Positions 1-5,085 of a stretch of DNA of 5,085 bases are shown here, piece by piece; the first letter of the stretch is position 1, and each line of letters begins with the position of its first letter. Location: positions 1 through 5,085 of the forward strand of contig CAYONQ010000117.1 of the NCBI GenBank assembly GCA_964405375.1, given 5' to 3'. The stretch comes from CAYONQ01 sp964405375 (GTDB lineage Bacteria; Planctomycetota; Phycisphaerae; Sedimentisphaerales; Anaerobacaceae). The notes under the pieces are model-generated. The model saw only the letters and a list, made by a program, of their open reading frames with translations, did no database searches and was not told the DNA's origin. The position numbers and the translations under genes are program-made.

Positions 1-89
1 GACAAAAACAAACTTTTACTTCAATTATCTAAAATACTGTGAACGGAAACCAATTTTCTATTAAATCAGAAATCTAAATATTATCCGCG

Positions 90-102
90 CCGGTATTACC
101 GG
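90..102 (-). terminator. possible weak terminator hairpin downstream of the glycosyltransferase pair
   Basis: CCGGT-ATT-ACCGG on the plus strand (CCGGT-AAT-ACCGG on the transcribed minus strand) gives a perfect five-pair stem about 30 bases after the TAG at 133-131. A T-rich but interrupted stretch follows on the minus strand after a GC-rich gap, so a 3' end is plausible but not a textbook terminator. Confidence 0.25.
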
Positions 103-130
103 AATAAGAGGGTGGTGGTTCATCATACTG

Positions 131-1825
131 CTATTCATCCTTCTTTCGCTGAAAGACCGTAAGCCAATTTTCCGAGCGTGGTGAATACTCAACAGCACTG
201 TTGCCCCAATGATAGGCAGTATGCTTCGGAGCAATAATATCGACAACTCCGACCTGCCGGTAATATTTCTGCTTATATTGCTCAAACCATTCAAAAATCA
301 TCCGCTCCGAGCCAGACCGGTCCCGCCAGGAAGCAGCCACCTTCACGAAGACCAAAAATTGGGGACGGGCTGCCTCTATTTCCTGAATCATCTCCTGCTG
401 CATCCGGAGGGCATAAGGATAGGGCTCCATTAAGGCATAAGTGTAGATATACCCTGTTGCGGAACGTCTGTTTGAGTAAAAATAGATTTGCGGTTCAGAA
501 CCAAGAACGGCGATTCGGTCATCCTTCGACGAGCGTTCCTTGATAAACCGGGCGATTTCGAGAGATTCGGGGAACGGGTTGGCGAGGTAAGTAGTGCGTG
601 AGGCCATAGTGGGGCTCATATACAGGAAGAAATCCCGCTGCTGGTAAATTGTGTGAAACAGCACAAGCAGGGCCAACAAAAGAGGTATCGCCTTTGCCAC
701 CAGAGGCGATTTGTCCCTGGCGAAAAAATTCCTGACAGAGTCGGCACCGACGCCTACCAGCATCGCAACGGCCGGCAGCAAAAGAACAAAGTAATGTTTG
801 CGAAAATACAGGCCGGGACAGACGGCCAGAGATGAGAAAAGCAAAAATCCCGCTACAAACAGACTACACCGCTTTGACCTGCTTTGCCACGAGACGACAG
901 CCAGGCCGATTCCAGCCAGGACCCAAAGCAAGACGGCCGAACCGACCATCCGAAACATCTGATCTTTTAAAATGTCTAATCCTTTCGCAAGAGGCACCAT
1001 GGCAACATACTGTCTGGCATATTTAAATGTCCAGAACCAGAATCTTTCGAACACACCGACCCACCAAAGGACCAGACAGGTTGCTACAAACGGCAGCAGC
1101 ACACCAATCAGGAATAAGGCAGCTCTGGCCACAAAAGATTTCCAGATAAACGGCCGACGACGAAGCTCAGAGAAAAACAGATACAGTGCCGCAAAGGCGA
1201 TGAAGGCGGCACCGTGTTGTTTCATAAGAAATGCCAGTCCGAGTAACACCGCGCCGGCCAACAAAGATAGCCACCTATGGTAATCAACCTTCCGACTATG
1301 TTCAGGGTCGATGGTTGGGGAATTCGAATTATCGACAGCCCTAACCAGCAGCAAGATACCGGCGACAGCAGGAAGGAGAACGAAATGTTCGGCATTGGCG
1401 AAGATACCCTGAACCGGCTGACCTAATGAAAGCAGGGCAAAGGCGGCCGCTGCAAGCACGCCGATAAGCGGGTCGAACAATCTTTTCACCAACAGAAACA
1501 GCAGCAAGATGGTGGCGGCATTGATGAATAGCAGGCCGAGGTGAATACCACCGTGGGTCTGGCCGAAGAGGGCCAGAATCAGGGCATAGGCGGCGTAAAT
1601 GCCCGGCATTTTCATATTATAGACCTGGGCATAGGGTGGGATACCCTGCAGTATGAGCTGGCCGGCGTAGGCATACTCTCCTTCGTCACGCTCCAGCGGG
1701 GCATCCAGCAGGCGGACGCGAATCGCAGCCGTCAGCAATATAATTGCCAAGAGCACGAGCCAGAGCAAACGGCCTGGACGTGAGTTTTTTCCTTCGCCGG
1801 TATGCGGAGTAACTTTTTTACCCAT
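131..1825 (-). CDS. PMT_2/GT39-like membrane glycosyltransferase
   Basis: Probable integral-membrane glycosyltransferase that transfers a sugar from a polyprenyl-phosphate carrier on the periplasmic side of the cytoplasmic membrane; donor and acceptor are unknown. Counting from the GTG at 1861 (576 residues), a basic N-terminus is followed by a membrane segment at about 32-47 and then the first outer loop with E57-R-D-E-G-E-Y, the Asp-Glu pair typical of this superfamily. About ten more hydrophobic segments run to residue 403. F353-R-K-H-Y-F in front of a late membrane segment resembles the family's conserved (H)Y-x-L-x-x-P region. Residues about 430-576 form a soluble C-terminal domain (D447-D-R-I-A-V-L-G). 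I prefer the ATG at 1825 (residue 13, protein of 564 residues) because GGGAGA lies 12 bases upstream, whereas the GTG at 1861 has no visible ribosome site. An in-frame TAA at 1876-1874 limits the gene to these starts. It follows the related gene ending at 1915 and probably shares its transcript. Superfamily is well supported; specificity is not. Confidence 0.9.
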   Translation of the reverse strand: MGKKVTPHTGEGKNSRPGRLLWLVLLAIILLTAAIRVRLLDAPLERDEGEYAYAGQLILQGIPPYAQVYNMKMPGIYAAYALILALFGQTHGGIHLGLLFINAATILLLFLLVKRLFDPLIGVLAAAAFALLSLGQPVQGIFANAEHFVLLPAVAGILLLVRAVDNSNSPTIDPEHSRKVDYHRWLSLLAGAVLLGLAFLMKQHGAAFIAFAALYLFFSELRRRPFIWKSFVARAALFLIGVLLPFVATCLVLWWVGVFERFWFWTFKYARQYVAMVPLAKGLDILKDQMFRMVGSAVLLWVLAGIGLAVVSWQSRSKRCSLFVAGFLLFSSLAVCPGLYFRKHYFVLLLPAVAMLVGVGADSVRNFFARDKSPLVAKAIPLLLALLVLFHTIYQQRDFFLYMSPTMASRTTYLANPFPESLEIARFIKERSSKDDRIAVLGSEPQIYFYSNRRSATGYIYTYALMEPYPYALRMQQEMIQEIEAARPQFLVFVKVAASWRDRSGSERMIFEWFEQYKQKYYRQVGVVDIIAPKHTAYHWGNSAVEYSPRSENWLTVFQRKKDE

Positions 1826-1837
1826 TACGTATGGCTT

Positions 1838-1843
1838 TCTCCC
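1838..1843 (-). promoter_or_regulatory. Shine-Dalgarno-like site deciding the downstream glycosyltransferase start
   Basis: The minus strand reads GGGAGA at 1843-1838, 12 bases before the ATG at 1825. The spacing is longer than ideal but it is the only purine-rich site near either candidate start; nothing comparable precedes the GTG at 1861. Confidence 0.4.
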
Positions 1844-1914
1844 ATTAAGCGGCTTTGCCACTAAAACGAGGGTTTAGCCGTTTTTGGATTATCAAAAGTA
1901 TCCGGCCAAGAATA

Positions 1915-3426
1915 TTATTTGATTTTCTGAAAAATAACAACTCTGCTTTCGTTAACGACGGTTCGGAAGCGATGCCGCGAGGGCTCTTCGCGGTTTTCAT
2001 AAGCGATGTCGGGGTAATCAATAACAATCTTCTTATACCCGTCCTCAGGGATGCCGCCCATGTATTCCAGCACGCGGTTAACATAAGGTGAACCCAGGTA
2101 TTTGCGACGTATAATCCAGTCCGGGTCATTAGCATCGGAGAGGTCTTCGCCGGTCAGGCCGCCGACAATCCTCATCCTGGTGTAAAACTTCAGCGGCATA
2201 TCACCATAACTTACCAGGACCACGTCATTTTCGCTGCCGTGTTCGTTAAGATACTTAACAATACCCTCAATGGGGCCATCGTAATCGTGCGTAATCTCGT
2301 AAAGAAAATACCCCAAAGGGCTGGTAAAAACCAAAATCGCCACAATCACGATTGGCACCACCGGATGGGCCCTGGCTGTCGCAACCACCAGCAGTGCGAT
2401 AAAAATAACAAGGACAGGGACAATCGGCGCCAGGTAGCGGAAGAACGGCCAGGGACTGGCGACTGTCAGGGTAGCAACGTTAAAGATTACGAAAAACAAC
2501 AACAGCGACAACTTTTGCCAAAAGAGACGGTCGCGAGAGAAAAACGAGCCGGTCTTTATCCGACTGCTAACAGCTGCAAAAGGAACAACCAATATGAGTA
2601 AAGGCGAAAAAACATGCCGACCGATTAAGCAGAGATAATCATGGGTGAAGTCGAGAATCTTGTTTAGCTTGAAAAGGATACTGCCATACTGTTGGCCGTA
2701 TTTCATACCCGACAGCCAGACAATCCAGGGGATATTGAGCAGTACCACACCACCTGCCAGCAATAACAAAACCCGCAGCCGGTCACGGTGAAAAAGCAGG
2801 GCATGGAAAACCACAGCGGCCAGCAAGGTAGCACAGTAGATATACTGGGTGTGGAACAGCAATGTTAAAGATAAGGCAAAAGTCAAAAGTGCGTGTTTTT
2901 TCCGGTCCAGAAGTCCAACGTAAGCGTACAGAGCCCAGAGGGAAAAGAAGGTCGCCATACTGTAGTAGCGGCACTGCCGCGACAAAAGCAGAAATGGGAC
3001 GCAGACAAGCAGCAAAAACGCTGCGGCGGCGGCAATTGCCCTGCTTTTCCAGAACATCTTGCAAAAGGCATACGTCAGAAATATCGTACCGATGCCGAAC
3101 AAGGCAAAGGGCAGGCGTGCGACGAAAGTATTTGCCCCAAATAAGCTAAAGAACCCGGCCAACAAATAAAACGGCAGCCAGGTGTGCCACTTCCAGATGT
3201 AATTTTCACCATACTCGGCCTGGACCTCCTGTGAAAAGAAGTTTTTGCCGTCGTAGCCACGAGGAACACCGTAGGTGAGGATGGTCTTGCTCACTAAAGC
3301 GGTCTGGGCCTCATCCTGCCAGAGATAGTGATTGCCCAGGTTGGCAAGAAACAAAAACAGTGCGGCGCCAAATATGAGCAGGAGAAAAACATATTCTACC
3401 TGCTTAGTGCTCCATAGTTTTCTCAT
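1915..3426 (-). CDS. PMT_2/GT39-like membrane glycosyltransferase (second, diverged copy)
   Basis: A 503-residue polytopic membrane protein of the same broad superfamily as its downstream neighbour, predicted to use a polyprenyl-phosphate sugar. The first membrane segment is at about 11-30. It is followed by L35-W-Q-D-E-A-Q, whose D38-E39 pair sits where the catalytic acidic pair of these enzymes lies. Around eleven further hydrophobic segments run to about residue 378. R150-Q-C-R-Y-Y-S and F329-R-Y-L-A-P resemble conserved family stretches. Residues about 380-503 form a hydrophilic C-terminal domain (D401-V-V-L-V-S-Y-G-D) that probably lies outside the membrane. The start is secure: the ATG at 3426 has an in-frame TAA (3432-3430) only two codons before it and there is no other start, although no Shine-Dalgarno sequence is visible. 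The two paralogues share topology but little obvious sequence outside the acidic loop, so they probably act on different donors or acceptors. A promoter-like element lies about 45-80 bases upstream. Confidence 0.9.
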   Translation of the reverse strand: MRKLWSTKQVEYVFLLLIFGAALFLFLANLGNHYLWQDEAQTALVSKTILTYGVPRGYDGKNFFSQEVQAEYGENYIWKWHTWLPFYLLAGFFSLFGANTFVARLPFALFGIGTIFLTYAFCKMFWKSRAIAAAAAFLLLVCVPFLLLSRQCRYYSMATFFSLWALYAYVGLLDRKKHALLTFALSLTLLFHTQYIYCATLLAAVVFHALLFHRDRLRVLLLLAGGVVLLNIPWIVWLSGMKYGQQYGSILFKLNKILDFTHDYLCLIGRHVFSPLLILVVPFAAVSSRIKTGSFFSRDRLFWQKLSLLLFFVIFNVATLTVASPWPFFRYLAPIVPVLVIFIALLVVATARAHPVVPIVIVAILVFTSPLGYFLYEITHDYDGPIEGIVKYLNEHGSENDVVLVSYGDMPLKFYTRMRIVGGLTGEDLSDANDPDWIIRRKYLGSPYVNRVLEYMGGIPEDGYKKIVIDYPDIAYENREEPSRHRFRTVVNESRVVIFQKIK

Positions 3427-3451
3427 AGATTATCTAACATTGAAATAATCA

Positions 3452-3480
3452 TTGAATTAACCGTCTCAATGCTGTATTAT
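3452..3480 (+). promoter_or_regulatory. putative sigma-70-type promoter for the sulfatase-family gene
   Basis: TTGAAT (3452-3457, 4 of 6 matches to TTGACA) and TATTAT (3475-3480, 5 of 6 matches to TATAAT) are separated by 17 bases. Transcription would start near 3487 and leave a leader of about 113 bases before the ATG at 3600. Its -10 occupies the same bases as the -10 of the minus-strand promoter, so the two could not easily be bound by polymerase at once. Consensus match only. Confidence 0.35.
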
Positions 3481-3487
3481 AGCTGTA
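3471..3487. repeat. GCTGTA direct repeat with 11-base period over the shared -10
   Basis: GCTGTA occurs at 3471-3476 and again at 3482-3487, start to start 11 bases, about one turn of the helix, with the shared -10 sequence lying between and overlapping the copies. This is the arrangement expected of a tandem binding site for a regulator, but six-base repeats arise often by chance. Confidence 0.3.
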
Positions 3488-3504
3488 GCAGGCAGGTTTT
3501 GCAA
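3476..3504 (-). promoter_or_regulatory. putative sigma-70-type promoter for the glycosyltransferase pair
   Basis: On the minus strand a perfect TATAAT (3481-3476) is preceded, after a 17-base spacer, by TTGCAA (3504-3499, 4 of 6 matches to TTGACA). Transcription would start near 3469, giving a leader of about 43 bases before the ATG at 3426. Spacing and position are good, but this is a consensus match by eye only and the organism's sigma-factor preferences are unknown. Confidence 0.45.
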
Positions 3505-3547
3505 GGAAACTTTGCGCCGCCAGATAAACCGGCAGAAACAGGCAGGT
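3489..3547. repeat. CAGGCAGGT direct repeat pair in the sulfatase leader
   Basis: The nine bases CAGGCAGGT appear at 3489-3497 and 3539-3547, exactly 50 bases apart, both in the leader of the plus-strand gene and upstream of the minus-strand promoter. The sequence match is certain; its function as a binding site or as an RNA element is unknown. Confidence 0.4.
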
Positions 3548-3571
3548 GCGGTATCAGGGTAACTCTTTAAT

Positions 3572-3588
3572 AAAAACCCGAGGTCGGG
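3572..3588 (-). terminator. short terminator-like hairpin on the minus strand, antisense to the sulfatase leader
   Basis: On the minus strand CCCG (3588-3585), loop ACCT, CGGG (3580-3577) is followed directly by five T (3576-3572). The stem is only four GC pairs, so termination would be weak. It could stop antisense transcription coming from the sulfatase gene before it reaches the divergent promoters. On the plus strand the same hairpin lies 11 bases before the ATG at 3600 and contains the nearby GAGG in its stem and loop. Confidence 0.25.
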
Positions 3589-3599
3589 GCAGAACAGAT

Positions 3600-4994
3600 A
3601 TGAGCAGCAAGCAAACATCCGGCAGGGCTTTGAGTCGTCGTAAGATATTGAGATACGGTCTCTACGGGGGCTTGGCAGCAAGTCTGCCTGGTAGTGGCTG
3701 GCTGGGCGGCTGTGGAAAACGGCGGCGAGGGAAAAGACCCAATATTATTCTCATTGTGCTTGATACACTGAGAGCTGACCATTTAGGTTGCTATGGATAT
3801 AACAGGCCGACTTCTCCTACGCTTGACAAACTCGCTTCGGAAGGGGTACTTTTCGAGGACGCATCGGCACCATCTCCATGGACATTACCCTCACACGGGT
3901 CACTGCTGACGGGTTTTTATCCAAGCCGGTTGAGTTTAAATGGCGAGCTTAGGCCACTTCCCTCAGATGTCGAAACATTGGCGACGGTGCTTTTGCAACA
4001 TGACCTTGGCACAGCAGCGTTCGTTAACTCATTTTACCTTAGTCGAAAATTCGGCTTTGATAAAGGTTTCGAAGAATTTTTGTTCTTGCCTGAAAACCAT
4101 AGCCCACCGGGGGCGGCTCCGGAGATAGTCAAGTTGGCTATAAAATGGTTGCAAAAACACCGGAATGAGCAGTTTTATCTGTTCTTGCATTTCTTTGATG
4201 TGCATAGCGGCTACCGCTCAATGCCCTGGTATGAGAGGCAATTTACAGGTTCTTACTATGGCAGTGTTGATGGCAGCACAGCCCAGCTTTTGGCGTTTCG
4301 AGAGGGAAAGTTTTCTCTAAACAAGAACGACATTAAACACTTAGTCGCGTTGTATGATGCCGGGATCCGACAACTTGATGACCAACTGCAAAAGCTGTTT
4401 GATTTTTTGCAGCAACGAGGGTTGCTGGAGAATAGCTTTCTGATTGTTACCTCTGACCATGGCGAGGAGTTCCTCGACCACGGTGGCGTCCTGCACGGCC
4501 GGACTCAGTACCAGGAGTTAATCAAGGTACCCCTTATCATCCGCGGACCGGATATCCCCCAAGCGCAGCGAATAAAAGATATGGTCTCACTTGTGGACAT
4601 CATGCCGACCGTACTGAGCGTGCTCGATATCCCAAGTGCTACCGCGTTCGAGGGTTGCTCCATCAGCCCACTGTGGCAAAAAGGGGGTGCGAAGCTGCCT
4701 GACCGTTTTATTTTTGCCGAGGCCGACCATAACAATGTAAAGGACAACATCAAGCGGGCAGTGCGCCATCCGCAATACAAGCTCCACTATGACCTTCTAA
4801 GCGAAAAGTATGAACTTTACGACCTCGCCAATGACCCAAAAGAGAGCGTTAACATTACCTCTGAGCAGACCGCTATGACCAGTTTACTGTCCGAGGAACT
4901 AAAGAAATTTATGCGGAACTACAAAGCAGGTGAAAGACCTGTGCTGTTATCGCCGGAGGATATTAAGAAACTAAAGAGCCTCGGATATCTGTAG
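3600..4994 (+). CDS. Tat-exported lipoprotein of the sulfatase/alkaline phosphatase superfamily, Thr-type active site
   Basis: A 464-residue protein from the ATG at 3600. Its N-terminus carries a twin-arginine motif S12-R-R-K-I-L-R, a hydrophobic glycine-rich stretch (19-37) and a lipobox L35-G-G-C38, so it is probably exported folded and lipid-anchored. The sulfatase fold follows: L51-I-V-L-D55-T-L-R-A-D60 (metal-binding strand), P93-W-T95-L-P-S-H99 then L-L-T-G (active-site loop), H197-F-F-D-V-H202, T284-S-D286-H287-G-E-E with H294 and H299 (second metal site), and K309. The C-terminus ends S-P-E-D-I-K-K-L-K-S-L-G-Y-L, common in this sulfatase group. Length is normal for the family. T95 occupies the place of the Cys/Ser that becomes formylglycine, and H99 replaces the usual Arg, so sulfate-ester hydrolysis is uncertain; a phosphodiesterase, phosphotransferase or phosphonate-type role is possible. 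An in-frame GTG at 3546 would add 18 residues, but this puts the Tat motif unusually deep, so 3600 is preferred. It is divergent from the two glycosyltransferases. Confidence 0.92.
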   Translation: MSSKQTSGRALSRRKILRYGLYGGLAASLPGSGWLGGCGKRRRGKRPNIILIVLDTLRADHLGCYGYNRPTSPTLDKLASEGVLFEDASAPSPWTLPSHGSLLTGFYPSRLSLNGELRPLPSDVETLATVLLQHDLGTAAFVNSFYLSRKFGFDKGFEEFLFLPENHSPPGAAPEIVKLAIKWLQKHRNEQFYLFLHFFDVHSGYRSMPWYERQFTGSYYGSVDGSTAQLLAFREGKFSLNKNDIKHLVALYDAGIRQLDDQLQKLFDFLQQRGLLENSFLIVTSDHGEEFLDHGGVLHGRTQYQELIKVPLIIRGPDIPQAQRIKDMVSLVDIMPTVLSVLDIPSATAFEGCSISPLWQKGGAKLPDRFIFAEADHNNVKDNIKRAVRHPQYKLHYDLLSEKYELYDLANDPKESVNITSEQTAMTSLLSEELKKFMRNYKAGERPVLLSPEDIKKLKSLGYL

Positions 4995-5016
4995 CACTGG
5001 TTCAGTGCGTTGAACC
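4994..5016 (+). terminator. two overlapping, mutually exclusive hairpins after the sulfatase stop codon
   Basis: GCACTG-GTT-CAGTGC (4994-5008) and GGTTCA-GTGCGT-TGAACC (4999-5016) are both perfect six-pair stems and share bases, so only one can form at a time. They start at the last base of the TAG stop. No run of T follows (the sequence continues GCATATAAAATTTA), so this is not a canonical intrinsic terminator; it may still mark the 3' end of the transcript. Confidence 0.35.
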
Positions 5017-5038
5017 GCATATAAAATTTATGTAACCG

Positions 5039-5068
5039 TTCACAATAATTCGGGATAACAGGTATTAT
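5039..5068 (+). promoter_or_regulatory. possible promoter reading out of the right edge
   Basis: TTCACA (5039-5044) and TATTAT (5063-5068) each match the sigma-70 consensus at 5 of 6 bases with an 18-base spacer. It would start transcription near 5075 and so serve a gene beyond the window. The region is AT-rich, which makes chance matches likely. Confidence 0.25.
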
Positions 5069-5085
5069 TCCAGTGAGCAAGCAGT

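Noticed and set aside
972..1283. 103-codon plus-strand open frame inside the downstream glycosyltransferase gene
   Set aside because: Antisense shadow without a domain or independent promoter; the minus-strand frame has clear family motifs throughout.
1862..1914. Terminator between the two glycosyltransferase genes
   Set aside because: Only an interrupted GGAT/ATCC stem is present on the minus strand and it is followed by A residues, not T; read-through into the second gene is more likely.
2239..2601. 120-codon plus-strand open frame, the longest of the antisense frames
   Set aside because: Low-complexity Asn/Gln/Arg/His-rich translation typical of the antisense of Val/Leu/Ile-rich membrane segments; no domain seen and fully inside the 1915-3426 gene.
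2862..3149. Open frames on the plus strand of 83-95 codons opposite the upstream glycosyltransferase gene
   Set aside because: They lie wholly within a well-supported membrane-protein gene, are rich in Arg/Lys/Gln as expected from reading a hydrophobic gene backwards, and show no recognisable domain.
3546..3599. GTG at 3546 as the start of the sulfatase-family protein
   Set aside because: It would place 18 extra residues (many Arg/Lys) ahead of an already complete Tat signal; the ATG at 3600 gives a normal n-region length. Not excluded, since neither start has a strong ribosome site.
1915..4994. A new defence, toxin or mobile system
   Set aside because: All three genes fall in familiar envelope-glycan families, and no nuclease, integrase, transposase, reverse transcriptase or immunity-type gene is visible.

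Overview
The window holds three substantial protein-coding genes in a divergent layout. Two large membrane proteins lie on the minus strand (about 131-1825/1861 and 1915-3426). One exported alkaline-phosphatase-superfamily ('sulfatase') protein lies on the plus strand (3600-4994). Transcription of the two arms starts from a shared 173-base intergenic region (3427-3599). There are no tRNA or rRNA genes, CRISPR arrays or transposases that I can recognise. The other open frames of 60-120 codons lie inside these three genes in other frames and look like shadows.

Both minus-strand genes encode polytopic integral membrane proteins with the architecture of the PMT_2/GT39-like glycosyltransferase superfamily. 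Each has an acidic Asp-Glu pair in the loop after the first membrane segment, 11-12 predicted membrane segments, and a soluble C-terminal domain of about 130-145 residues. Proteins of this type normally move a sugar from a polyprenyl-phosphate donor to a protein, lipid or glycan on the outer face of the cytoplasmic membrane. The two genes are 50-90 bases apart in the same orientation and are probably co-transcribed, upstream gene at 3426 first.

The plus-strand gene encodes a Tat-type putative lipoprotein with a sulfatase fold. Its nucleophile position is threonine (T-L-P-S-H) instead of the Cys/Ser of formylglycine sulfatases, so a classic sulfatase activity is doubtful and a phosphoester- or phosphotransfer-type reaction is at least as likely. 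Together the three products suggest a small envelope-glycan module, with two lipid-linked-sugar transferases and one exported hydrolase or transferase of anionic groups. That pathway is inference.

The intergenic region carries two back-to-back promoter-like elements that share their -10 sequence, a GCTGTA direct repeat with an 11-base period across that -10, and a second 9-base direct repeat (CAGGCAGGT) 50 bases apart. The left flank (1-130) and right flank (4995-5085) are AT-rich and contain short hairpins and a possible further promoter at the right edge. I see no certain gene in either flank.

The organism is most likely a Gram-negative-type bacterium, since there is a Tat lipoprotein plus envelope glycosyltransferases. 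Sulfatase-family proteins with this C-terminal ...LKSLGYL ending, roughly balanced base composition and weak Shine-Dalgarno signals would fit Planctomycetota or a related sulfatase-rich lineage, but this assignment is a low-confidence guess. Nothing here is a clearly new system. The most interesting points are the threonine-type active site with its neighbours, and the overlapping divergent promoter region.
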